Source: Tessaracoccus defluvii (lineage in GTDB: Bacteria > Actinomycetota > Actinomycetes > Propionibacteriales > Propionibacteriaceae). From it: 64,000 nt of DNA. Position numbers and translations under genes: made by a program. The first letter of the stretch is position 1, and every line of letters begins with the position of its first letter. The notes below the pieces were generated by a model. The model was given only the letters and a program-made list of their open reading frames with translations. It made no database searches and was not told where the DNA came from. The stretch covers positions 3,224,001 through 3,288,000 of the forward strand of contig NZ_CP060789.1 of NCBI RefSeq assembly GCF_014489575.1. Reading direction: 5' to 3'. This document shows positions 45,534-54,319 of the stretch, piece by piece.

Positions 45534-48500
45534 TCAGCCCTCCCGCCGCACGCTCGACGACCGCGAGTCCCGCGCCACCACGAACCGCGTCGGCACCCTC
45601 TCGGCCAGCGCCGCCACGTGCGTGACGACACCGACGAGCCGGTCGCCCTGCGCGAGCCGCTCCAGTGTCAGCGCCACCACCTCGAGGCTCTCCGGATCCA
45701 GCGACCCGAACCCCTCGTCCAGGAAGATCGAGTCCAGCCGCGCCGCCGTGGCCGACATCGACGACAGCTCGGCCGACAGTGCCAGCGCCAACGCCAGGCT
45801 CGCCTGGAACGTCTCGCCACCCGACAGCGTCCGCACCGACCTCCGGGCCTCCGCGTCCGCGTGATCGATGACGAAGAACTCGCCCTTCTCATGCGTCAGG
45901 GAGAACTGGCCCCCCGACAGCTCCAGCAGCGACGCCGACGCCGCCTCGACCAGCACATCCAGCGCAGCCCCCGCGAGCCAGCGCTGAAACTTCTTCGCGC
46001 TCAGGTGATCGGCCAGCAGCTTCGCCACCTGCTCGCGCTCCTGCGCGGCGTCCCGCTGCTCGACGAGCTCGCCGAGCCGCTCCCGCTCCCGCCGGATCCG
46101 CGCAAGCGCGTCGGCGGCCCGACCCGCCTGGTTCGCGACGGCGGCCACCGCCTGTCCGGGCCCGCCCACCTCGATCCCTGCCTCGACGGCGGCGCCCACG
46201 AGATCGGCCGCGGCCCGTTCGCGCCCGGACTCAGCCTCCGAGACGGCGACCCCGGCGGCGATCAGGGCGGCCTCGGCCGTGCCCCTGGCGTCGGCGGCCC
46301 AGCCGATGAGCGTCGCCCAGGCGCCGGGCAGATCCGTGGCGTCGACGGCCGGCGCCCCCAGCGGGACGAGCGGCGCCCGCGTGGCCCGCAGCAGTTCGTC
46401 GGCCGCGCCCAGCTCGGCTGTGAGCGCCTCCTCGGCAGCGGTCGCAGCGTCCCGGGCGGCGCCTGCCGCAGTGAACGCGGCCATCGCCGCACGCTCGGCG
46501 GCCTCCAGGTCCGTGAGCATGACGAGCGCGGCGTCCACCTCGGCGAGCGTCGCGGCGCCGTCGAGCTCTGTCCGGAGCTCCTCGGCCCGACGCGTCGCCC
46601 GCGTGACGGCGCCCCCCGCCAGAACCGAGGCCTCGTCGGCTGCCCGCGCGGCCGCACGGGCCTCGTCGCGGGCCGCGACGGCGTCGTCCAGCCTGGCACG
46701 CACCGGGGCGAGCGCCGCGGCGGCCCGATGGGCGTTGAGCGAGGCGGCGGCGACCCGCGCGGTGATCCAGGCCTCCCGGGAAGCGACCGCCGCTGCCTCC
46801 GCCTCGGCGGCGGCCTGCTGCGCCGTCGACCATGCCTCCAGCCCCGCCTGGGCCGCGGACAGCCGGGCTGCGGGGTCGGCGCCGTCCGGCAGCAGGGTGG
46901 CCACCAGTTCCTCGGCGCGGACGCGGTCACGGGCGATGGTCTCGAGGGCGCCGGTGGCACGGGTGAGGCCGTCGCGCGCGTCGTGCCAAGCCCGCTCCGC
47001 CTCGCCGACGGCGACATCGGCAGCGGCGGCGGCCCCGGTGTCGATCGGAGGCGGCAGTGTCGCGACGGTGGTGGCGCAGACCGGGCAGTCGTGGCCGACG
47101 GCGAGACCGCCCCGCAGGTCGGCCGCGGTGGCCAGCAGGCGCGCGTGCCGGGCAGTCTCCCGCGCCCCGCTCAGCGTCTCCTCGGTGGACCCGACGGCGG
47201 CCTCCGCAGCGTCGCGCGCGGCACTGGCGGCCACCTCCTGCTCCCGCAGGTCCGCCACGCGGGCCGCAGCCTCGACGGCGCGCTCGGCGGCGGCGACCGC
47301 AGCCGACAGGGTGACGGCGTCGCCGGCCTCCCGCAGCGCGTCACGGGCCGAGGCATGGGCCAGCTCGGCGTCGGCGAGCCTCGCGGCGGCCTCGTCGACA
47401 GCCTCCGCGGCCGCGGCCACCAGGTCGGGAAGGTCATCGTCGTCGACGGCGCCGACGGGGATCGCCGGCCGGCCGAGGGAGCGCAGCTCGGCCGCGGCCG
47501 CCTCCGGGCCCCGACGCGCCTCGCCCTCGGCGGCCAGCGCCTCCGTCCAGCGGTGTTCGCGCTCGTCACGGAGGGCCGCGACGCGGGCGGCCTCATCCCG
47601 GGCCCGGACATCGGCCTCGGCCAGGTCGGGGAGCGAGGCCCGCAGGTCGGCCAGCTCAGCCCACCGCTCGCGGAGCCGGGTGAGGTCGGCGCGGTCGCCG
47701 CCTGCCTCCAGCGCTGCCCTGGCGTTCGTGTAGGCGGCCTCGGCCTCGCGGGCCTCGGCCTGGCGGGCCCTGGCCGTCTCCCGCGTCGCCCGGGCCCGCT
47801 CGGCCAGGTCGGCGATGCCGTCGGGCATCCGCACGGCGTCGAGCCCTGCGAGATCCGAAGCGGCCGCCTGACGCGCCGCCTCGGCCTGCTCCGCCGCGCG
47901 CCCGGCGCGGGCCAGATCGTCGGCCAACCCGGCGACCGTCTCGCCCAGCGCCTGCAACTCGGCGACGCGTTCGGCGGCGGCGTCCTCCGCCTCCTGCGTG
48001 GCGCCGCCGAGGTCCTCGATCCGGCCGTTCGCCGTCGCGACCTCGGTGCGGGCATCACTGGCTCGGGCGCCGGCGGCGCGCATCACGATGTCGTACTGGT
48101 GGGCGCCCAGCAGCTTCAACAGGATGTCCTGCCGCTCCCCGACGGTGGCGCCGAGGAACTCCGCGAACCGCCCCTGCGGCAGGACGACGGCCTTCGTGAA
48201 GTCGTCGAACGACAGCCCCAACAGCGTCTCGACGGCGGGCGTCACGTCGCGCACCTCGGAGGCCAGCACCGTCACCTGATCGGTGTCCGCGGTGGCCTGC
48301 GTCGGGTCGTCGAACTTCTCCAGCGACGCGGTGCGCTGCTGCGGCCCCTGCTTCCCGACGCGCCGCACCTCGCGGGCGACCTGGAAACGTTCGGCGCCGA
48401 CGTCGAAAACGAGCCGGACCGTGGCGCGGTTGGCTGTCGGCGCGAGCGCCCACTGCACCGAGTTCGCCCGCCCCCACCGCGGGGCAGAGCCGTACAGGGC

Positions 48501-48641
48501 GAAGGTCATGGCGTCGATGACGGTCGACTTGCCGGAGCCCGTGGGCCCGACCAGGGCGAAGTAGTCGGCGCCGGCGAAGTCGACGACGGTCTCGGCTCGG
48601 AACGACGCGAAGCCGTTCATCTCCAGGCGGATGGGACGCAC
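45534..48641 (-). CDS. sbcC: SbcC (Rad50-type) exonuclease subunit
   Basis: This 1035-aa SMC-like ATPase has the Walker A VGPTGSGKST at residues 30-40, very long Ala/Glu/Arg-rich coiled coils, a central zinc hook GHDCPVCATTV, the signature LSGGETFQASLALALAL and the Walker B DSIFLDEGFGSLD. With SbcD it processes hairpins and protein-blocked DNA ends. Start GTG 48641 has GAGGTG upstream and is 4 nt from the sbcD stop. Length and motifs are complete. Confidence 0.95.
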   Translation of the reverse strand: MRPIRLEMNGFASFRAETVVDFAGADYFALVGPTGSGKSTVIDAMTFALYGSAPRWGRANSVQWALAPTANRATVRLVFDVGAERFQVAREVRRVGKQGPQQRTASLEKFDDPTQATADTDQVTVLASEVRDVTPAVETLLGLSFDDFTKAVVLPQGRFAEFLGATVGERQDILLKLLGAHQYDIVMRAAGARASDARTEVATANGRIEDLGGATQEAEDAAAERVAELQALGETVAGLADDLARAGRAAEQAEAARQAAASDLAGLDAVRMPDGIADLAERARATRETARARQAEAREAEAAYTNARAALEAGGDRADLTRLRERWAELADLRASLPDLAEADVRARDEAARVAALRDEREHRWTEALAAEGEARRGPEAAAAELRSLGRPAIPVGAVDDDDLPDLVAAAAEAVDEAAARLADAELAHASARDALREAGDAVTLSAAVAAAERAVEAAARVADLREQEVAASAARDAAEAAVGSTEETLSGARETARHARLLATAADLRGGLAVGHDCPVCATTVATLPPPIDTGAAAAADVAVGEAERAWHDARDGLTRATGALETIARDRVRAEELVATLLPDGADPAARLSAAQAGLEAWSTAQQAAAEAEAAAVASREAWITARVAAASLNAHRAAAALAPVRARLDDAVAARDEARAAARAADEASVLAGGAVTRATRRAEELRTELDGAATLAEVDAALVMLTDLEAAERAAMAAFTAAGAARDAATAAEEALTAELGAADELLRATRAPLVPLGAPAVDATDLPGAWATLIGWAADARGTAEAALIAAGVAVSEAESGRERAAADLVGAAVEAGIEVGGPGQAVAAVANQAGRAADALARIRRERERLGELVEQRDAAQEREQVAKLLADHLSAKKFQRWLAGAALDVLVEAASASLLELSGGQFSLTHEKGEFFVIDHADAEARRSVRTLSGGETFQASLALALALSAELSSMSATAARLDSIFLDEGFGSLDPESLEVVALTLERLAQGDRLVGVVTHVAALAERVPTRFVVARDSRSSSVRREG

Positions 48642-48645
48642 CGGG

Positions 48646-49797
48646 TCACCTCGTCGTCTCGTCGAGCAGGTCGTCGAACAGGCCGGTCAGTCGGGGATCC
48701 TCGACGCCCGCCTCCTGCAGGTAGGCGGCGAACAGGTCCCGGGGCGACCGGGTCGCGTGGGTGGCGGCCGCGTGGCGGGCGCCCTGCTGCGCGTAGTCGG
48801 GATGGATGCGGACCTCCAACGCGTTCGGCAGCGCGTCGAGGATCTCGTCGCGCAGCCCCGCCCGGGTGGGCTCCTCGACGACGACGCGCAGGTAGGCGTC
48901 GCCGTACTCGGCGGCCGCCGCGATCAACTGCGCGACGGTGCCGGAGACCGTGCGGAGCCGCCGGCCCGCGGTGATCGGGATGTCCGTCACGCGCGCCGGG
49001 GTGGTGGGGGAGACCTCGACGAGACACACCACCGACGTGTTCTCCTCCTCGCCGAAGTCGACGGCGAGCGGGGCCCCCGAATAGTGCACCGGCGCCGGCG
49101 CCGGGATCTGCTGCCTGCGATGCAGGTGCCCCAGCGCGACGTAGTGGGCGTCGACCGGGAACGACTGCGCGGAGACGTGGTACTCGAAGATCGACTGCGC
49201 CTCCCGCTCGCCGCCACCCATCACCCCGCCCGTGCATGTGAGATGGGCCATCACGATGTTGACGGTCTCCGGCGTGAACGCCGTCGTCAGCTCATCGATG
49301 ATCCCCCGCAGCGAGTCCTCGTAGCGGCCCGCGTTGGTCGACGGCGTGCCCGTCACGATCTCCTCCGCGCCGATGATGTAGCGCCGCGACACGAACGGGA
49401 TGAGCGCCACGACGGCCTCCTCACCCGTCGACCTGGCCGTGAAGCGGTGCACGCCCCCGGCCTCGGCGCCGCGGACCGTGCCCGCGTAGTCGATGTTGGC
49501 GGCCGCCATCAGCTGCCGCAGCGCCTCGAACGTGCGCGCGTGGTCGTGGTTGCCGGCGATGACGACCACCTCGATGCCTGAGGAGGCGAGCTTCAGCAGG
49601 GCCCCGTTGACCAGCCGCTGCGCGTCCGCCGTCGGAGCGGCCGTGTCGTACAGGTCGCCCGCGATGAGGACGGCGTCGACCTCCTCACGCAGCGCGACGT
49701 CGATGATCTCGGCGAGCACCGCCTGCTGCTCTTCGAGGCGGCTGCGGCCCTTCAGCGTCTTGCCGACATGCCAGTCGGCCGTGTGGAGGAACTTCAT
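48646..49797 (-). CDS. sbcD: SbcD (Mre11-type) nuclease subunit
   Basis: This 383-aa calcineurin-like phosphoesterase has all metal-binding motifs: LHTADWHVG, LIAGDLYDT, VIAGNHDH, VMAHLTC and ALGHLHRRQ. It is the nuclease partner of SbcC and makes Mn-dependent endo- and exonucleolytic cuts at DNA ends. It begins 7 nt after the herA stop and is followed directly by sbcC, as in most sbcDC operons. Confidence 0.95.
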   Translation of the reverse strand: MKFLHTADWHVGKTLKGRSRLEEQQAVLAEIIDVALREEVDAVLIAGDLYDTAAPTADAQRLVNGALLKLASSGIEVVVIAGNHDHARTFEALRQLMAAANIDYAGTVRGAEAGGVHRFTARSTGEEAVVALIPFVSRRYIIGAEEIVTGTPSTNAGRYEDSLRGIIDELTTAFTPETVNIVMAHLTCTGGVMGGGEREAQSIFEYHVSAQSFPVDAHYVALGHLHRRQQIPAPAPVHYSGAPLAVDFGEEENTSVVCLVEVSPTTPARVTDIPITAGRRLRTVSGTVAQLIAAAAEYGDAYLRVVVEEPTRAGLRDEILDALPNALEVRIHPDYAQQGARHAAATHATRSPRDLFAAYLQEAGVEDPRLTGLFDDLLDETTR

Positions 49798-49804
49798 CCG
49801 GGTC

Positions 49805-51517
49805 TCAGAACGGGGCTGGAACGTCGTCGCGGGAGAAGCGGCCCATGACCCTGGCGCCCGTGTCGGTGGGCTCCGGCGCGACCTCTGACTGCCGCGTCGC
49901 CCACGCAGGGAACGGGAACTCGACGGCGAGCGGCACCGGTAGCTCCGGCTGGGAGATGAACATCGCGCCCGGCTTGGCCAGCGTGGCGCGCTGCCGCTGC
50001 GACGCAGGCAGGAACCCGTACTCGGGCCGCGCCGACTCGGCCGGGTCGAGGCGCCCGACGATCCGGATCGACGAGTTCGACACGATCCGGCGCTCCACCT
50101 CCGACGCCGTCTGCTGCGCGCCGATGAGGATGATGCCGAGCGAACGGCCCCGCTCCGCGATGTCGAGCAGCAGCTCCTTGATGGGGGTGTTGCCCTCGCG
50201 GGGCGCGTGCTTGTTCAGCTCGTCGAGCATCGTGAACAGCAGCCCGCCCGCGCCGGCCTGCTCCTTCGCCTCCGTCTCTGTCCGCAGCACCACGCCGACG
50301 ACGAACCGCTGCGCCCGCTCCGGCAGGTTGTGCAGGTCGACGACGGTGACGCGGCTGTTCGCCGTCGTCACCCGCCGGCGGTCCGCCTGCTCGGCCAGGT
50401 CGCCGCGGATGAGGGGGCCGAGCGCCTTCTGCGACGACCGCAGCCGGCGGATGAACGCGTTGACGGAGCCGGCCGTCGTCGCCGCGCCGGCCCAGTCGGC
50501 GCGGGTGGTGTCGTCCTGCAGCCGCTCGACGACGAACTCGACGAGCTCCTCGTACGTGCGCAGCGTGGTCCCCGCGACGGTGATGGCGCCGTCGGTGCCC
50601 GCCGCGATCGCGTCGTGGCGCAGCTTGGCCGCGACCTGATGGATGACGAGCGTGTACTGGTTCCTGTCGTCCTCGGCATCGGCGAACACGAACGGCAGCA
50701 GTTCCCGCTTGCAGAACTCGTGCAGCGTCCACCAGAACGCGTCGACCCCTGACGTGCGGCCCGACACGTTCGGCCGCCCCGTCCTGTCGCCCGGCGTCGG
50801 CGGCGCGAAGAAACGGACGGAGTCGAACGGCGTGGCGGGCAGGCCGAGACGGTCGTAGTCGGCGCGGAGCCTGTCGTCGAGGCGGACGTTTGTCTTGTCG
50901 AGGAACAGCAGGTCCTCGCCCTTGACGGCGAAGATCAGCGCCTTGGCGTTGGTCGTCCGCTTGCCGAGCACACCCGACGAGAACAGCGAGTGCAGCAGGA
51001 ACAGGGCGAAGCTGGTCTTCGTGGCGACGCCGGAGATACCCGAGATCGAGACGTGCGCGCCGCGGGTTCCGTCGAGGAACTCGAGGTTCACGTACACCGG
51101 CTCCCCGTCGCGGCCGAGGCCGACGACGACCCGGTCCTTCATCGAGTCGAAGTACAGGGCCCGCTCCCGCAGCGCACCGGTGGCGCGCGTCGCGCGGGTG
51201 CCGGGCAGCGGCGGCACGTACACCTCGGGGTCGACGCGGGTGGTGGTGACCTCGGCGATCTCCTGCGTGATGGCGGGCAGGACGCCGTCGGCGATGAGGA
51301 ACGCGTCGGAGCCGAAGCTGGCGCCCTCGTGCCTGGCGGTGACCTGGGTCACCACGCCGGAGGTGCGCACCGGGCCGACGCCGGGGACGTCGCGCTCCGC
51401 TGTGACGACGTCGTCCAGCTGCAGGTACGCGTCGGGGCCGACGGCGACGTGGAACTTCAGCGGTGTCGAGTCGCTCGTGCCTGCCACCAGCCCGACGAGG
51501 CCGTTGTGCTCTCCCAT
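49805..51517 (-). CDS. herA: HerA-like DNA translocase ATPase
   Basis: This 570-aa protein has an N-terminal HAS-barrel-like region, a Walker A SISGISGVATKTSFAL, a Walker B GLLFTMLDELNKHAP and the HerA end motif IILIGAQQTASEVERRIVSNS. HerA forms hexameric rings that pump DNA through a NurA dimer for resection. AGGAGG lies 5 nt before ATG 51517. It is the first gene of the operon. Together with sbcD, sbcC and nurA this reproduces the archaeal repair operon content in a bacterium. Confidence 0.85.
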   Translation of the reverse strand: MGEHNGLVGLVAGTSDSTPLKFHVAVGPDAYLQLDDVVTAERDVPGVGPVRTSGVVTQVTARHEGASFGSDAFLIADGVLPAITQEIAEVTTTRVDPEVYVPPLPGTRATRATGALRERALYFDSMKDRVVVGLGRDGEPVYVNLEFLDGTRGAHVSISGISGVATKTSFALFLLHSLFSSGVLGKRTTNAKALIFAVKGEDLLFLDKTNVRLDDRLRADYDRLGLPATPFDSVRFFAPPTPGDRTGRPNVSGRTSGVDAFWWTLHEFCKRELLPFVFADAEDDRNQYTLVIHQVAAKLRHDAIAAGTDGAITVAGTTLRTYEELVEFVVERLQDDTTRADWAGAATTAGSVNAFIRRLRSSQKALGPLIRGDLAEQADRRRVTTANSRVTVVDLHNLPERAQRFVVGVVLRTETEAKEQAGAGGLLFTMLDELNKHAPREGNTPIKELLLDIAERGRSLGIILIGAQQTASEVERRIVSNSSIRIVGRLDPAESARPEYGFLPASQRQRATLAKPGAMFISQPELPVPLAVEFPFPAWATRQSEVAPEPTDTGARVMGRFSRDDVPAPF

Positions 51518-51588
51518 GACCCTCCTGTGTTCGCCTGTGGGGTCCACCGTAGCGACCTGTCGTGAGGGGCGGCGATAGGCTCGAACCC

Positions 51589-52836
51589 GTGACCACCACG
51601 ACGCGACGCATGCAGGACCTCACCATCGACGAGCACACGCTCACCGTGCCCCTCGTCTGGGACGACGACGCCGACGGCCGCACCATCGACGTGCACGCCT
51701 CCGTCGTCACCCGCAGCGGCGGCGAGAAGCTGCCCTACCTCGTCTACCTGCAGGGCGGACCCGGCCACGAGGCGCCGCGCCCGTTCCACGCGCCCACCTC
51801 GCCGTCCTGGCTCGACGCGGCGCTGACACGCTTCCGCGTCGTCATGCTCGACCAGCGTGGCACCGGCAAGTCCAGCCCTGTCGGCGACCGTGACCTGGAG
51901 CGGGGCGCCGCCGCCGTCGCCGAGCATCTGACGCACCTGCGGGCGTCGTCGATCGTCCGCGACGCCGAGGCCGTGCGCCAGCATCTGGGCGCGGAGACGT
52001 GGTCGTCGCTCGGACAGTCGTTCGGCGGGTTCACCACGCTCAGCTACCTGTCGACTGCGGCCTCCTCCCTCGACGAGGTCTACTTCACCGGCGGCCTCGG
52101 CGCCGTCGGCCACGACCCGAGCGAGGTGTACGCCGTCACCTACGACGCCACCCGCACCGCCGTCGAGCGCTACTACCGCCGCTTCCCGACCCACCGCGAC
52201 GCCGTCCGTCGCCTCGTCGACCGGGCCGCCGCCGGCGACATCGTCCTTCCCGACGGCGAGGTCGTCTCCGTCTCGCGGCTGCGGTCCATCGGGTCGCTGC
52301 TCGGCTCCAACGACGGCTGGCAGACGCTCTGGTCGCTGCTCGACCAGGACCCCGGCACCAACGCCTTCCGCCACGACCTCGCCTCGGCGCTGCCGTTCGG
52401 CGGCCGCAACCCGCTCTACTACGTCTTCCACGAGTCCTGCTACGCCGACGGCGTCGTCACCGGATGGGCCGCGGAGCAGGCCGAACCGGCCGACTTCCGC
52501 GACGACCCGACGCTGCTGACCGGCGAACACATCCGGCGGGAGTGGGCCGACACCGTGCCGGCGTTCCAGCCGTGGGGCGACGTCGTCGACGCCCTGGCCG
52601 ACGTCGAGTGGCCCCGCCTCTACGACGAGGCCGCCATCGCGGCGTCGGGGGCGCGCGGGGCGGCCGCCGTGTACGTGAACGACATCTACGTGCCGCTCGG
52701 GTTCTCCCTCGAGACGGCCGACCTCATGCCCGGCGTCCACCCGTGGATCACCAACGAGCACGAGCACAGCGGGCTCCGCAGCGGCGAGGTGCTCCCGCAC
52801 CTCTTCGACCTCACGCTGGGGAAGCGGCTGCGCTGA
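51589..52836 (+). CDS. Alpha/beta hydrolase, proline iminopeptidase type
   Basis: This 415-aa protein has the oxyanion motif LVYLQGGPGHEAPRP, VVMLDQRGTGKSS and the nucleophile elbow LGQSFGGFTT, with the catalytic His in HEHSGLRSG, all typical of prolyl aminopeptidase (S33 family). It would release N-terminal proline from peptides in the cytoplasm. TAGGCT lies 7 nt before GTG 51589, suggesting a leaderless start; ATG 51610 is an alternative. It is divergent from herA. Confidence 0.88.
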   Translation: MTTTTRRMQDLTIDEHTLTVPLVWDDDADGRTIDVHASVVTRSGGEKLPYLVYLQGGPGHEAPRPFHAPTSPSWLDAALTRFRVVMLDQRGTGKSSPVGDRDLERGAAAVAEHLTHLRASSIVRDAEAVRQHLGAETWSSLGQSFGGFTTLSYLSTAASSLDEVYFTGGLGAVGHDPSEVYAVTYDATRTAVERYYRRFPTHRDAVRRLVDRAAAGDIVLPDGEVVSVSRLRSIGSLLGSNDGWQTLWSLLDQDPGTNAFRHDLASALPFGGRNPLYYVFHESCYADGVVTGWAAEQAEPADFRDDPTLLTGEHIRREWADTVPAFQPWGDVVDALADVEWPRLYDEAAIAASGARGAAAVYVNDIYVPLGFSLETADLMPGVHPWITNEHEHSGLRSGEVLPHLFDLTLGKRLR

Positions 52837-53506
52837 TCCCCTCGAGCGGAGGCCGTTCCCCGGTGACGGCGCCGTGCTCGTCGACCCACCAGACGCGGAT
52901 GCCCGCGTCGGCGAACGAGTCGGCCGTCGCCGCGGCCAGCTTGCGGTAGCGCGGCACGTCCGGCAGGACGATCATGCGCCACCAGTCCGGGTGCTTGCGG
53001 CGGGCCTTCATGGCTGTCAGCAGCGCGTCCGCGAACCACTGCCGGGCCACCTCGCCCGGCTTCACGCCGTCGGGCGGCTGCGTCGGGTACCCCTTGACCT
53101 CGAACGCGGCGGTCACCCCGCCGAGGGAGGCGACGACGTCGATGGCCCGGGTGCGGGGCTCGGCGTCGACGAGGCGGTCGATCCGCCACCCCTCGGCCTC
53201 CAGCGCATCGACCAGCGACCAGCGGACGGTGTCCTCGTCCGGCCAGGGCGTCAGCGTCCGCAGGAGCAGCCCGAGCTCGGCCAGCCGGCCAAGCGCCCGA
53301 TCGGCCGTCCACACGCGGCGCGAGATGCCGGTGGCCTCCTCGAACACCTGGGTCACCGGGTACCAGCGGCCGTCGAGCCGGACGGCGTGCGACGTGATCG
53401 GCTCCGGCTCGATCCCACGCATGCATGACTGCACCTTCGCCGGGGTCAGGGTCAGGGCCCTTCCCGCCAGCACGAACGACACCTGGGCGCGGCTGGGGCT
53501 GCTCAT
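52811..53506 (-). CDS. PD-(D/E)XK nuclease-like protein of unknown function
   Basis: In this 231-aa protein the middle has AIDVVASLGGVTAAFEVKGYPT, a D-(x)n-ExK arrangement like restriction-endonuclease-fold nucleases, followed by a predicted alpha-beta C-terminus with RMIVLPDVPRYRKLAAA. I do not recognise a named family. Its ATG overlaps the TSUP stop (ATGA), so it is transcribed with the sulfatase/TSUP genes although its function does not obviously fit them. Its 3' end overlaps the convergent hydrolase by 26 nt. Confidence 0.6.
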   Translation of the reverse strand: MSSPSRAQVSFVLAGRALTLTPAKVQSCMRGIEPEPITSHAVRLDGRWYPVTQVFEEATGISRRVWTADRALGRLAELGLLLRTLTPWPDEDTVRWSLVDALEAEGWRIDRLVDAEPRTRAIDVVASLGGVTAAFEVKGYPTQPPDGVKPGEVARQWFADALLTAMKARRKHPDWWRMIVLPDVPRYRKLAAATADSFADAGIRVWWVDEHGAVTGERPPLEGISAAASPA

Positions 53507-54309
53507 GAAAAGTAGGGTACCGCCACGTCGTAGCCGAGCCGCAAGATCAGAATTCCCACCACCGTCAGGAAGACGGCGCGCACGAAACCGACGCCGCGGG
53601 CGATCGCCGTCCGCGCCCCCAGGTAGCCGCCCACCATGTTCCCGGCCGCCATCGCCAGCCCCAGCCCCCACACCACGGAGCCGGTCGGGACGAACAGGAG
53701 CAGCGCGCCCAGGTTCGTGGCGAAGTTGACGATCTTGGCCTTCGCGCTGGCCGTCACGAAGTCGTAGCCCAGCGCGCTGACGAGGGCGATCACGAGGAAG
53801 GCGCCCGTGCCGGGGCCGAACATGCCGTCGTAGCCGCCCAGCGCGAAGCCGATGACGCAGGCGACGGCGACGTGCCGCGCGCCGGCGTAGCGGAGCCGGG
53901 TGGCCGCGCCCAGCTTCGGGCGAAGCGCGACGAAGAGGGCCACCCCGACCAGCACGCAGATGATCAGCGGCTTGAAGACCGCCGCGGGCAGGGAACTGGC
54001 GACGGCGGCGCCGCCGACGCTGCCGACCAGCGCGAAACCCGCCATCGGCAGCGCCGTCCGCAGGTCGGGGCCGACGCGCTGGTAGTAGGTGACGCTGCTG
54101 GTCGCCGTCCCCGCGATCGAGGCCAGCTTGTTCGTGGCAAGGGCCTGCACCGGGGCGAGGCCCGGCACCAGCAGCAGGGCCGGAAGCTGCAGCAGGCCGC
54201 CGCCGCCGACGACCGCGTCGATCCAGCCGGCCGCGAGGGCCACGAGGACGAGCAGCGCCAGCGTCTCCCACCCGACGCCGTCGGGTATCCAGGCGTCGAG
54301 GGGCAGCAT
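53503..54309 (-). CDS. TSUP-family (TauE/SafE) anion exporter
   Basis: This 268-aa membrane protein has about eight hydrophobic helices. The family repeats appear twice, as AAGWIDAVVGGGGLLQLPALL with NKLASIAGT and as GFALGGYDGMFGPGTGAFL with KAKIVNFATNLGALL. Such proteins export sulfite or organosulfonates. Next to a sulfatase, a role in exporting sulfite or sulfate released from sulfated sugars is reasonable inference. ATG 54309 is 10 nt after the sulfatase stop. Confidence 0.88.
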   Translation of the reverse strand: MLPLDAWIPDGVGWETLALLVLVALAAGWIDAVVGGGGLLQLPALLLVPGLAPVQALATNKLASIAGTATSSVTYYQRVGPDLRTALPMAGFALVGSVGGAAVASSLPAAVFKPLIICVLVGVALFVALRPKLGAATRLRYAGARHVAVACVIGFALGGYDGMFGPGTGAFLVIALVSALGYDFVTASAKAKIVNFATNLGALLLFVPTGSVVWGLGLAMAAGNMVGGYLGARTAIARGVGFVRAVFLTVVGILILRLGYDVAVPYFS

Positions 54310-54319
54310 GGGCCCCAAT

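Noticed and set aside
45522-48974. 1150-codon open frame on the plus strand opposite sbcC
   Set aside because: It is low-complexity Arg/Gly sequence produced by GC-rich codon structure; sbcC on the minus strand has all motifs.
49794-51710. 638-codon minus-strand frame overlapping herA
   Set aside because: Arg/Gly/His-rich, no domain; herA in the neighbouring frame is clearly the real gene.
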